A stretch of DNA of 18,898 nucleotides from Acidilobaceae archaeon. GTDB taxonomy: Archaea; Thermoproteota; Thermoprotei_A; Sulfolobales; Acidilobaceae. A program made the translations under genes and the position numbers. Shown in pieces: positions 1 to 6,666 of the stretch; the first letter of the stretch is position 1, and every line of letters starts with the position of its first letter. Location of the stretch: the NCBI GenBank assembly GCA_027034115.1, contig JALVJB010000210.1, forward strand, positions 1 to 18,898, read 5' to 3'. A model generated the notes under the pieces. The model was not told the origin of the DNA. It worked only from the letters and a program-made list of their open reading frames with translations, and ran no database searches.

Positions 1-2
1 TC

Positions 3-371
3 AGTAGTGGAGTAGCCATGGGTATCGCTGGGAGCACTAGGCCCGCTAGCGGTAGTGAACACCTCTTCGCCCACGCTCTAATGATGGTTGCAAAGAGGAA
101 GCCTCTCCACGGCGAGGCCGTAGGCGTTGGCACGATAATGATGTCCTACCTTCACGGCCTCAAGTGGAGGAAGATCCGCGGGCTCCTACGGAGAGTGGGC
201 CTCCCAACAACGGCCGAGGAGCTCGGCGTTACCGAGGAGGAGGTTATCGAGGCTCTGACAATGGCCGCTAGGATAAGACCGGAAAGGTACACTATTCTGG
301 GCGAGAGGGGTCTCACAAGGGAGGCTGCCGAGGAGCTGGCGAGGAAAACTGAGGTTATTGGGAGGCGCTAG
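3..371 (+). CDS. egsA: Glycerol-1-phosphate dehydrogenase, C-terminal part (5' truncated by window edge)
   Basis: This enzyme reduces dihydroxyacetone phosphate with NAD(P)H to sn-glycerol-1-phosphate, the first committed step to the archaeal lipid backbone; it is cytoplasmic and metal dependent. The open frame runs in from the window edge, so the methionine at 18 is internal: the codons before it read SSGVA. The segment carries the family signature RPASGSEH and the later LHGEAVGVGT, which hold the metal-binding histidines. The rest is the helical C-terminal domain. About 120 residues are visible out of roughly 350 expected, so the Rossmann NAD-binding half lies upstream. The TAG stop at 369-371 lies inside the end of the convergent FKBP gene, a 17-bp tail-to-tail overlap. 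Confidence 0.93.
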   Translation, partial: SSGVAMGIAGSTRPASGSEHLFAHALMMVAKRKPLHGEAVGVGTIMMSYLHGLKWRKIRGLLRRVGLPTTAEELGVTEEEVIEALTMAARIRPERYTILGERGLTREAAEELARKTEVIGRR

Positions 372-1146
372 CCTCCTCTTTACTCTCTTCGTGCTCCTCG
401 CTCGCCTCTTCTTTTGCCTTCTCTTTTTCGACTTCCTCTGCCTCCTCTTTCTCTTCTTCCCGCTTCATCGGGATCCTGATCTGGATGACAAGTTCCTTGA
501 GGTTGGTTAAGTCGTAGACGTTGATTAGTATTGACTGGAGTAGGCTGTCTAGGTCTCTTAAGCCTATGACGCTGCCAGGTAGCTCTACGACGGCCTTTCC
601 GTCCTCTATTTTTACGTTAACTGCCTCTTCCCGGAGGGGCAGGTAGCGGAGGACGATCGCCTTGACTTTCTCCTCGTCCGTCTCTAGTTTACGGACTACC
701 TCTATTTCCACCTTGAGGGTCTTCCCGGCTAGCGGGTGGTTGAAGTCAACGTAGGCGAACCTCTCGGTGACCTTTATTATCCTGCCCTTCTGTCCCTGTG
801 CTTCTATCTCTTCGCCCACGCGGGGGCGTATTCCAGCCCTCCTGAGGGCTTTGACGGGGACTGTTACTACGAGGTCTTTCCTCCATGGGCCGAAGGCTTC
901 CTCCGGCTTTAGGACCAGCTCTCTCTTTTCCCCAGGGTTCATCTCGCGCAGGATCTTGTCGAGGGGGTCTAGTAGCTTAGTCTTTCCAACTATTACGAAT
1001 ATAGGAGCATATCTCTTGTTTGGGTCTAGAGCGTTGTACTGTTTGGCAACCTCTGCCTTGGTTGTTTCGTAGAGCTTTTCCTCGCCGTCCTCTAACACCT
1101 TAATGGTGTAGTGGACCTCCACCACGTCGCCTTCCTTTAAGGCCAT
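355..1146 (-). CDS. Long archaeal FKBP-type peptidyl-prolyl cis-trans isomerase (SlyD-like)
   Basis: FKBP isomerases of this class catalyse prolyl cis-trans isomerisation and act as folding helpers in the cytoplasm. The FKBP fold spans about residues 1-85 and returns near 135-155 (FNHPLAGKTL motif). A SlyD-like insert-in-flap segment lies between, about 88-132. A C-terminal alpha/beta extension, about 157-228, is typical of long archaeal FKBPs. The last 35 residues are a Glu/Lys-rich low-complexity tail. I chose ATG at 1146: AGGTGG lies five bases upstream, while the GTG at 1155 overlaps that SD. With ATG the gene begins one base after the TAG of the Nip7-like gene, so the two are probably translationally coupled. 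It is the last gene of a minus-strand cluster. Using GTG would add three residues. Confidence 0.92.
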   Translation of the reverse strand: MALKEGDVVEVHYTIKVLEDGEEKLYETTKAEVAKQYNALDPNKRYAPIFVIVGKTKLLDPLDKILREMNPGEKRELVLKPEEAFGPWRKDLVVTVPVKALRRAGIRPRVGEEIEAQGQKGRIIKVTERFAYVDFNHPLAGKTLKVEIEVVRKLETDEEKVKAIVLRYLPLREEAVNVKIEDGKAVVELPGSVIGLRDLDSLLQSILINVYDLTNLKELVIQIRIPMKREEEKEEAEEVEKEKAKEEASEEHEESKEEASASQ

Positions 1147-1147
1147 A

Positions 1148-1603
1148 CTAGCCACCTCTCCTTAGATACCAGCCTAAATCCCAGACCGGCTCCAAGAGCC
1201 TTCGCTTCACTCCCCCTATATTAGTTATAGTACCCCTCCCCCAGCCAAGTGCTTCTCCCCTAGTGTTCAATACCAATACCAGTCCAGGCTTCCAACCAGA
1301 TACCCGCTCGCTCAAAACACTCCTACCGTATAGGAAGAAGCGCTCGCCAGCCTCATCCACTTCTACGCACTTTGCCTTGGACTTGCACAAGGGAGCGAGC
1401 TTGTGTGCCAGCGGTAGGCTTGGCTTGAACCATATCCCGGGAGCCATCATTCCAACGTAGAGACCCATACTATAGATGTTATCCACGCCAATCTTAACGG
1501 CTACCTTTAATAGTTCCCGAGATGGGGGAGCATAGACTTCGACATAGTCTCCTCCGCGAGCACCAAGGGCAATAATTACGTTACCGATATCCTGCTCACC
1601 CAC
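1148..1603 (-). CDS. Nip7-like PUA-domain RNA-binding protein
   Basis: The protein has 151 residues, close to archaeal Nip7 homologues. The C-terminal half is PUA-like: a FLYGRSVLSERV segment near residue 90, a hydrophobic strand (LVLVLN), a glycine-rich turn (LGWGRG) and a final LGWYLRRG that matches the end of Nip7/PUA domains. PUA domains bind structured RNA, and Nip7 helps 27S/large-subunit rRNA processing in eukaryotes; the archaeal role is inferred. It lies directly after a NOP2/Sun m5C methyltransferase, a functionally sensible pairing because Nop2 and Nip7 both act on the large ribosomal subunit. The start is GTG at 1603 with GAGGT four bases upstream; no other canonical start lies in frame between the preceding promoter-like element and this GTG. 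Confidence 0.75.
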   Translation of the reverse strand: MGEQDIGNVIIALGARGGDYVEVYAPPSRELLKVAVKIGVDNIYSMGLYVGMMAPGIWFKPSLPLAHKLAPLCKSKAKCVEVDEAGERFFLYGRSVLSERVSGWKPGLVLVLNTRGEALGWGRGTITNIGGVKRRLLEPVWDLGWYLRRGG

Positions 1604-1652
1604 GTTGACCTCGCTAAGGAACTCCCGGAAGGGCTTCCACGCCGCCGACCTT

Positions 1653-1666
1653 CTATTATAATATAG
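1653..1666 (-). promoter_or_regulatory. Internal TATA-like promoter element ahead of the Nip7-like gene
   Basis: The minus strand reads CTATATTATAATAG, a nearly self-complementary A/T block in the 70-bp gap between the methyltransferase stop (1674) and the GTG at 1603. Its centre is about 55 bases from the GTG, so a TATA-type start site would fall near 1630 and leave a leader of about 27 bases. The Nip7-like and FKBP genes may therefore be transcribed separately from the methyltransferase. This is a sequence call only. Confidence 0.5.
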
Positions 1667-1673
1667 TAGTTCC

Positions 1674-2678
1674 CTAATTCCTCCTCACCCGCAACCTACA
1701 GACGAAGAACCCCTCGGTGTCATGGATGTGAGGCCAGAACCTCCCGCACGAGGCAATCCTATCGTCTAGGTCTACACTGAAATAACTTGTAACTCCTGGA
1801 GTAGCCGGGAGACCGTGGGGTTCAACCGTAACCTCCGGATGCTCTTGGAGAACCCTGTGTATTACAAGCTCGCCCTCCTCCGGAGCTAGGCTACAAGCAC
1901 TGTAGACTATGACTCCTCCACTCTTGACTAGGCTGATAGCCCTTGAAAGGAGCCTATACTGGGTCTCGTGTATGTATGAAAGGTCGCTGAGGCTCCTGGA
2001 CGCCTTCCTCGACGGGTCCCTCCTAATAATACCCTCTCCAGTGCTAGGAGCATCTAGAAGCACGCGGTCCGCGCCTGCGGGCAGAGGGACCCTCAAGCTA
2101 TCCCCTAATACAATAATATACCTGGAAAACCGCATTCTCTGAAGATGGGAGCGTAGCGGCCTGATCCTCCTCGGGTTCTTCTCCACGGCCACGAGGAGAG
2201 CCCTGTCGCGTGTCAGCTGGAGTATTTGTGTGGATTTACCGCCCGGGGCTGCCGCCATGTCGACTATGAGTTCGCCGGGCTCGGGCGTGAGAGCGTAGGC
2301 TATGCTCATTGAAGCAGCGTCCTGGATGTAATAGTAGCCTTGGAGGTATTCGTGGGTTCCTCCCAGGCTGCCCACGCCCTTCTCCAGTACTCGGAAGCCT
2401 AGTGGGGGGAATTCGAGCCTCTCTAGGACATAGCCCTTCTCCTCTAGCCTCTCCTCTAGCTCGCCGCAGTCTATCAGGTAGTCATTACAGCGTATAGTGG
2501 GAGTTAGGGGTTTTTCGTTCGCCTCGAGTAGGTGCTGCGTTCCGCTCCAACCCAGTACTTCGACGTACCTTGCAACCATGTAGGCCTTGTAGCCGTACCT
2601 CTCCGCAAGCTCTCTAACCTTCGGGTCTGAGGCCCTAGTCTTTACTTTTTCGAATACTCTGGCTAGTAGCTCGTACAC
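1674..2678 (-). CDS. RNA cytosine-C5 methyltransferase, RsmB/NOP2/Sun (NSUN) family
   Basis: Class I SAM-dependent enzyme that makes m5C in rRNA or tRNA. Of 334 residues, the first ~130 form the RNA-contacting N-terminal region (RNA recognition motif-like part with TIRCN near 61). The Rossmann catalytic domain follows. SAM-binding motif I is VDMAAAPGGKST at 139-150. Motif IV is DAPSTGEG at 209-216. Motif VI is YSACSLAPEEGE at 259-270, with the catalytic Cys262. The family end motif GRFWPHIHDTEGFF is at 312-325. Motif IV has Ser212 where DAPC is usual, so the release cysteine is missing. The substrate cannot be told from sequence. The start is GTG at 2678, about 15 bases after the transcription start expected from the TATA-like element at 2716-2724. 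It is followed by the Nip7-like and FKBP genes. Confidence 0.9.
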   Translation of the reverse strand: MYELLARVFEKVKTRASDPKVRELAERYGYKAYMVARYVEVLGWSGTQHLLEANEKPLTPTIRCNDYLIDCGELEERLEEKGYVLERLEFPPLGFRVLEKGVGSLGGTHEYLQGYYYIQDAASMSIAYALTPEPGELIVDMAAAPGGKSTQILQLTRDRALLVAVEKNPRRIRPLRSHLQRMRFSRYIIVLGDSLRVPLPAGADRVLLDAPSTGEGIIRRDPSRKASRSLSDLSYIHETQYRLLSRAISLVKSGGVIVYSACSLAPEEGELVIHRVLQEHPEVTVEPHGLPATPGVTSYFSVDLDDRIASCGRFWPHIHDTEGFFVCRLRVRRN

Positions 2679-2715
2679 TCGGAGCTCATCCCTGCATCTT
2701 AACGGCTATTAGAGC

Positions 2716-2724
2716 CCTTATAGT
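2716..2724. promoter_or_regulatory. TATA-like element in the divergent methyltransferase/nadM gap
   Basis: The 77-bp gap between the two divergent starts holds one clear A/T-rich box: CCTTATAGT on plus, ACTATAAGG on minus. On the minus strand it would start transcription near 2693, fitting the GTG at 2678. On the plus strand a start near 2747 would leave only a short leader before the TTG at 2756. One box could serve either or both genes; sequence alone does not decide. Confidence 0.4.
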
Positions 2725-2755
2725 AGGGCTTCGGGGTGGGAGGTAGAGGAATCAG

Positions 2756-3283
2756 TTGAAGTATGACAGGTTAATAGTAGTGGGAAGATTCCAGCCTCCG
2801 CATGAAGGCCACGTCCACCTCGTAAAATACGCCCTAAGCCAGGCTAGGGAGGTCATAGTCATTATAGGCTCGGCGCAGGACTCCTTCACCCTCCGCAACC
2901 CATTAACGGCTGGTGAGAGGTTCTCACTACTCGATAAGCTCCTCAGGTCAAGGCTGGGCGAGGACTACTGTAAGAGGGTGAAGATTGTACCAATAATGGA
3001 TATTAATATGAATAAGGTATGGGTAAGGTACCTCGAGATGCAGCTCCCCCCATTCCAGGGAGTCGTGACTAGGAACCCGCTGGTCAAAATGCTATTCAGG
3101 GACGCTGGCTACGTAGTAATAGAACAGCCGCCATACAATAGGGAGGAGTGTGAGGGAACGAGGATCAGGGAGAGGGCTGTTAAAGGCCTAGACTGGACCA
3201 GCTGCGTGCCCCCCGAGATAATCGAGGACTTAGAAGCCCTAGGCTTCGTAGACAGGCTCCGGGAACTCTCTGTTAAGGACTAG
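2756..3283 (+). CDS. nadM: Nicotinamide-nucleotide adenylyltransferase, archaeal type
   Basis: Transfers AMP from ATP to NMN to make NAD+ plus diphosphate, the last common step of NAD synthesis and salvage. The 175-residue protein is a single nucleotidyltransferase Rossmann domain. The N-terminal GRFQPPHEGH (10-19) contains the HxGH-type nucleotide-binding motif. The C-terminal EGTRIRERA (133-141) is the second, ISxTxxR-like motif. VTRNPLV near 104-110 is typical of the archaeal family. The start is TTG at 2756: GAGG lies six bases upstream, and translation from here gives the strand preceding GRFQPPHEGH. It is followed 11 bases later by rtcA on the same strand, so they are probably co-transcribed. 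Confidence 0.95.
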   Translation: MKYDRLIVVGRFQPPHEGHVHLVKYALSQAREVIVIIGSAQDSFTLRNPLTAGERFSLLDKLLRSRLGEDYCKRVKIVPIMDINMNKVWVRYLEMQLPPFQGVVTRNPLVKMLFRDAGYVVIEQPPYNREECEGTRIRERAVKGLDWTSCVPPEIIEDLEALGFVDRLRELSVKD

Positions 3284-3294
3284 GTGTTAACGGC

Positions 3295-4368
3295 ATGCCC
3301 GGTGAACCAGTTCTAATAGACGGGTCGATGGGCGAGGGTGGAGGGCAAATACTGAGAACTGCTCTGGCTATAAGCGCTGTCACAGGTGTCCCGGTGAGAA
3401 TAATCAACATTAGGGCTAAGAGGAAGAAGCCCGGCCTCCGACCCCAGCACCTTACGGCTGTTAAGGCCCTAGCCGAGATCACAGGTGCTCGAGTGAGGGG
3501 TGCACACGTTGGTAGCATGAGCCTAGAATTCTACCCTGGAAAGGTTAAAGGCGGCTCTTACCGGTTCGACATAGGGACTGCGGGTAGCGTCTCATTGGTT
3601 CTCCAAGCTCTCCTACCAGCACTAGCCTACGCTGACTCCCCGGTCCAGCTTGTCATCACTGGCGGGACGGATGTCCCAATGGCCCCCACAATCGACTATA
3701 TCAGGGAGGTGCTGGCCCGCCTCCTCCTACTCTTCGGGTACCGCGTTGAAATCGCCGTGGAGAGGAGGGGGCACTATCCGAGGGGAGGCGGCCTTGTACG
3801 GGTATCAATACCGAGCCCGCCGCGACGGCTCAAGCCGGTTTCACTGGTCGAGAGGGGGCGCCTGGAGGGGGTGTATGCTCGTAGCCACGCGGTAAAGTTG
3901 CCGAGGCATGTGGCGGAGAGGCAGGCTAGAGCGGCTGCCGAGGTTGTACGCGAGGCTCTGGGAGTCGACCTCAACTATGAGGTAGAGTGGTATGAGCCCT
4001 CGAGGGACCCCCACTTAGGGCCTGGTAGCGGTATAACTCTCTGGGCAATATTCGCCTCATCAGTGATGGGCTCCGACTCCCTAGGCCGCAAGGGGAAGCC
4101 AGCGGAGACAGTGGGTAGAGAAGCCGCCGTCAGGCTGGTTGAGGACATATCAACGGGAGCCGCTGTTGATAGATACGCCTCTGATATGGTACCCGTTTAC
4201 ATGGCCCTGGCCGAGGGAACCTCGGAATACCGGGGGTCCCTCCTGACGAGCCATGCCAGGACGGTGTTCGACCTCTTGAGACTCATTGTTAGAGGCGTTG
4301 AGATACGCGTTGAAGGCGAGAGGCCCTTCGCGGCCTGGATTAAGGGCGTCGGCTTGACCGGGTATTAG
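3295..4368 (+). CDS. rtcA: RNA 3'-terminal phosphate cyclase
   Basis: Converts an RNA 3'-phosphate to a 2',3'-cyclic phosphate using ATP, through a covalent enzyme-AMP intermediate. Family hallmarks are the N-terminal IDGSMGEGGGQILRTALA (8-25), the following RPQHLTAVKA, TAGSVSLVLQALLP (95-108), GGTDVPMAPTIDYI (123-136) and RGHYPRGGG (158-166). His320 in LLTSHARTVFDLL lies where the AMP-accepting histidine of the family sits. The length of 357 is normal. The ATG at 3295 is 11 bases after the nadM stop. The gene ends in a 4-bp tail-to-tail overlap with the NOG1-like gene: TTAG holds both stops. It likely acts in RNA repair or processing; no rtcB is visible nearby. Confidence 0.95.
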   Translation: MPGEPVLIDGSMGEGGGQILRTALAISAVTGVPVRIINIRAKRKKPGLRPQHLTAVKALAEITGARVRGAHVGSMSLEFYPGKVKGGSYRFDIGTAGSVSLVLQALLPALAYADSPVQLVITGGTDVPMAPTIDYIREVLARLLLLFGYRVEIAVERRGHYPRGGGLVRVSIPSPPRRLKPVSLVERGRLEGVYARSHAVKLPRHVAERQARAAAEVVREALGVDLNYEVEWYEPSRDPHLGPGSGITLWAIFASSVMGSDSLGRKGKPAETVGREAAVRLVEDISTGAAVDRYASDMVPVYMALAEGTSEYRGSLLTSHARTVFDLLRLIVRGVEIRVEGERPFAAWIKGVGLTGY

Positions 4369-5381
4369 GCCTGGAGGAACTCTTCAGCTATTTCTCGTAT
4401 AACTCTTGCGGCCTGCTCCCTGCTTATAGCTGACAGTGTGAGGGTCCCCCGGACAGCCCCTGATTCTACTAGCCTGGAGACTAGCGCCTTAGCGCGCTCG
4501 TACTCGCTGGGCTCGGCCTTGTCTATTTTGTTGAAGCCTACAATCACGTTTTTATTTTTAATTAATTTAATTATATTTAATAATAATTTGAACTGTCTCT
4601 CCACGTCCATGTAAGCATCACTACTAACATCAAATAGAAACAATACAAGCCCGTCCAGCTCTCGGAGAGCGGCGACCGCTCTCCTCTCAACGTCATTCAT
4701 CTCCTCCACGGGCCGGTCCAGGAGGCCCGGTGTATCTATGACCTGGATTACTCTACCCCCAACCTTGGCGTGCCCGATATGTATAGTGGTCGTTGTGAAA
4801 GGATAGGCCGCAACCCTGGGCTGAGCCCTGGAGACATTCCTGACGAGGGTGGACTTACCGCTGCTCGGTGCCCCGGCGACTATGATCGTGGGGAGGCTGG
4901 GGTCTATGCCTGGCAGTTTCTGGATGAAGATCACGAGGTCTCGGAGGTAGCCTAGTTCTCTCCGGCATTTCTTGAAAGCCGAAAGTATCCTCCCCCTGCC
5001 CTCACTCGCTACCCGGAGGAGTTCTCTCTTATCCTCGGCGGCAAGTAGTAGGAAGCGGTACTTGTCGTAGAACTTGGAGGCTAGCTTCCTAGCCTTGCTT
5101 ACGCAGGAGATAGCCTTATGCACCTTGTCCTTGTCGAAGTCTATTTCTATGAGTCTCCAGTAGAAGGGGTGAAGGCTATCTAGTAGCCTTGCGAGGCTCC
5201 TAACGAAATCCGTCTTGGAGATAGCGATATCGTAGGTTTTCTGGAGCGTGGCCAGTTGTTTCTCGTATAGGGTCTTACCACCCCTCGGATAACGGGACCT
5301 GATTTTTTCAAGTATCTCATCGTACGTCGGCACGTGTATCTTCTTGGCTATGCTCGCCGGGTCCCTGAAGCCGTCTTCCAT
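4365..5381 (-). CDS. NOG1-like GTPase (ribosome biogenesis GTP-binding protein)
   Basis: This Obg/NOG1-family GTPase has 338 residues, the usual length for the archaeal form. An N-terminal helical region (about 1-160) starts with HVPTYDEIL, matching the VPTxDE opening of NOG1. The G domain has G1 GAPSSGKST (170-178), G2 FTTTT near 195-199, G3 DTPG (216-219), G4 NKID (284-287) and G5 LSA (316-318). Eukaryotic Nog1 acts in 60S subunit assembly; the archaeal role is inferred by homology. The start ATG at 5381 lies inside the 3' end of the upstream TFB-like gene (34-bp overlap, other frame), so its translation is probably coupled. Residues about 265-278 are encoded by a 41-nt A/T-only run, unlike the surrounding codon use. 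Confidence 0.9.
   Translation of the reverse strand: MEDGFRDPASIAKKIHVPTYDEILEKIRSRYPRGGKTLYEKQLATLQKTYDIAISKTDFVRSLARLLDSLHPFYWRLIEIDFDKDKVHKAISCVSKARKLASKFYDKYRFLLLAAEDKRELLRVASEGRGRILSAFKKCRRELGYLRDLVIFIQKLPGIDPSLPTIIVAGAPSSGKSTLVRNVSRAQPRVAAYPFTTTTIHIGHAKVGGRVIQVIDTPGLLDRPVEEMNDVERRAVAALRELDGLVLFLFDVSSDAYMDVERQFKLLLNIIKLIKNKNVIVGFNKIDKAEPSEYERAKALVSRLVESGAVRGTLTLSAISREQAARVIREIAEEFLQA
4549..4589. other. 41-nt uninterrupted A/T-only tract inside the NOG1-like gene
   Basis: Every base from 4549 to 4589 is A or T, in an otherwise G+C-rich neighbourhood. On the coding strand it specifies Leu, Asn, Ile and Lys residues ahead of the G4 motif with TTA, AAT, ATA, ATT and AAA codons, whereas nearby genes prefer CTA/CTC/CTG and AAC/AAG. 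The reading frame is intact and the protein sequence fits the family. The tract could be a chance codon choice, a hidden promoter, or a DNA-structure site; sequence alone cannot tell. Confidence 0.85.
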
Positions 5382-5902
5382 CCCGTTGCTACCCGGCGTA
5401 TCTCTCCCTCGATCCAGGGCCTATAACGTCGTATTATCCTCTCAAGGCTCCGCTTCGACAATCCCGTCCTCTCAGAGGCTATCGCTATTGCTCTCGTCTT
5501 ACTGTTCCCCTCCGACCTCTCAAGGATGTAGTATGCTAGGGCCAGCTTAGTCCTACTCCTAACGGTGATCACGTGGGGAAGGCTATCGGCGATTCTCTTA
5601 ACATGATCTGGCGGATCGCTCCCCAGCACCTTAGTAGGCCCGATCCTCCTCATCCCCCAGGAGGATGTATCGCCAGAGGGCAGAGGCTTCCCCAGCACCC
5701 GTTTTTTCAGTGGGTACTTCTCCTCCTCTCCCCTCCTACCCGGATTATAGTCGTCGATCAACCCCTCCTCTATCACGCACCCGCAATCCTGGCACACGAG
5801 ACTCCCACTCAAAGGATCTACAATGATCCTTGTTGATCCGCAACAAGGGCACCTCCGCTTCAACCCGTTGCACCCTAGAAGGTAATCGCTAGGGTGGTAC
5901 AC
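5348..5902 (-). CDS. Short TFB/TFIIB-like zinc-ribbon protein
   Basis: The N-terminal zinc ribbon has Cys18, Cys21, Cys37 and Cys40 in a C-x2-C-x15-C-x2-C pattern, with the TFB-typical VDPLSGSLVCQDCGCVIEE. A basic linker resembling the B-reader/linker region follows (about 55-85). The remaining ~75 residues look helical with an HTH-like TGLSKRSLERIIRRY near 147-160. At 184 residues it is far shorter than a normal TFB of about 300, which has two cyclin repeats, so it cannot contact TBP and DNA in the standard way. It may be a TFB3-like accessory factor or a dedicated regulator; this is inferred. The start is GTG at 5902 without a strong SD, and it may be leaderless or nearly so. It overlaps the downstream NOG1-like gene by 34 bp. 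Confidence 0.78.
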   Translation of the reverse strand: MYHPSDYLLGCNGLKRRCPCCGSTRIIVDPLSGSLVCQDCGCVIEEGLIDDYNPGRRGEEEKYPLKKRVLGKPLPSGDTSSWGMRRIGPTKVLGSDPPDHVKRIADSLPHVITVRSRTKLALAYYILERSEGNSKTRAIAIASERTGLSKRSLERIIRRYRPWIEGEIRRVATGWKTASGTRRA

Positions 5903-6045
5903 GTAAGCGGGTAGGAGCCGGGGTACTCCGGGGTTAGAGGCGGGTCGTTGGAAGAAGCTTTGTAAACTTGCGGAAGTAATCCGTGGATGGGGCTCAATTT
6001 ATGAATCCCAGTCAACCCTAATCTCGTCCCTGGTGTGGTTGAGGG
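5903..6045. other. Divergent intergenic region between the TFB-like gene and psmB
   Basis: This is 143 bp separating two divergent starts. I see a candidate plus-strand TATA box at 5995-6005 for psmB. On the minus strand there is only a weaker TTTACAAA-like stretch near 5958-5966 that could serve the TFB-like gene. No convincing RNA gene or repeat is visible. Confidence 0.5.
5995..6005 (+). promoter_or_regulatory. TATA-like promoter of psmB
   Basis: CAATTTATGAA is the only A/T-rich box upstream of psmB on this strand. It predicts a start site near 6028 and a leader of about 18 bases before the TTG at 6046. Confidence 0.5.
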
Positions 6046-6663
6046 TTGTCGAGCTTCTTCGGAGCGACGAGCGTGGGCGTAAAGGCTGGAGAAGGCGTGG
6101 CTCTAGCCACTGATAGAAGAATGGCTTATGGAACCTTTATCATGAGTAGGAATGCTAGGAAGGTGTTCCGTATAAACGACAGGATAGGGATAGTTTTCGC
6201 CGGCCTCTACGGCGATATCAGCGGGCTCGTCAGGATACTGAGGGCTGATCTTAAGAGCTACGAGCTAACAACGGGTAACCCTATTACAACGTACATGACG
6301 GCTAAGAGACTCTCCCTCATAATGTACTCGTACAAAATGTTACCCTTCATAGTGGAAACTATTGTAGGCGGACTAGACCCGGACGGGACTCCCAGGCTAT
6401 ACGTACTCGACTCCCTAGGCTCTATAACCGAGGAGCCCTACGCTGCCGTGGGTACTGGGGCTACGATAGCCTACGGCTACCTTGAGGCTAATTACAGGGA
6501 GGACATGAGCGGAGACGAGGCTTTGCAAATAGCGATTAACGCTGTTAAAACGGCCATAGTAAGAGACGCGGGTACAGGCGATGGAATAGACGCCGTTCTA
6601 ATAAGCAAGGAGGGGGTCAGGGAGGAGTCAGTAAAGCTAAGGGTCCGGGTTGAGGAGGGGTAG
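6046..6663 (+). CDS. psmB: Proteasome beta subunit, apparently non-catalytic type
   Basis: Beta subunit of the 20S proteasome core, which with alpha subunits forms the proteolytic barrel. The 205 residues follow the beta fold from the start, with only a six-residue N-terminal stub (MSSFFG). Aligning GATSVGVK with the TTTVGI start of active archaeal beta subunits puts Ala7 at the nucleophile (Thr1) position. Asp23 (D17 equivalent), Lys39 (K33) and the RDAGTGDGID segment with the D166 equivalent are kept. Crenarchaea encode two beta subunits, one of them inactive; this fits the inactive one. The start is TTG at 6046, giving a short leader after the TATA box. The TAG stop at 6661 is followed in the same frame by endonuclease V. 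Confidence 0.93.
   Translation: MSSFFGATSVGVKAGEGVALATDRRMAYGTFIMSRNARKVFRINDRIGIVFAGLYGDISGLVRILRADLKSYELTTGNPITTYMTAKRLSLIMYSYKMLPFIVETIVGGLDPDGTPRLYVLDSLGSITEEPYAAVGTGATIAYGYLEANYREDMSGDEALQIAINAVKTAIVRDAGTGDGIDAVLISKEGVREESVKLRVRVEEG
6652..6660 (+). promoter_or_regulatory. Strong Shine-Dalgarno sequence ahead of the endonuclease V frame
   Basis: GAGGAGGGG forms the last coding bases of psmB, directly before its TAG. Measured from GAGGAGG (6652-6658) it lies eight bases before an ACG at 6667, normal spacing for a start codon. No ATG, GTG or TTG lies in any useful frame at that distance. This SD is the main evidence for where endonuclease V begins. Confidence 0.6.
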
Positions 6664-6666
6664 GCA

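Noticed and set aside
1147..1155. GTG 1155 as the FKBP start
   Set aside because: It lies within the SD-like AGGTGG; ATG 1146 has that SD at five bases and follows the preceding stop by one base.
3651..3664. Minus-strand GTGATGA as a C box of an antisense C/D RNA in rtcA
   Set aside because: No D/D' box found downstream on that strand, and it codes for the conserved rtcA VITGG segment on the plus strand.
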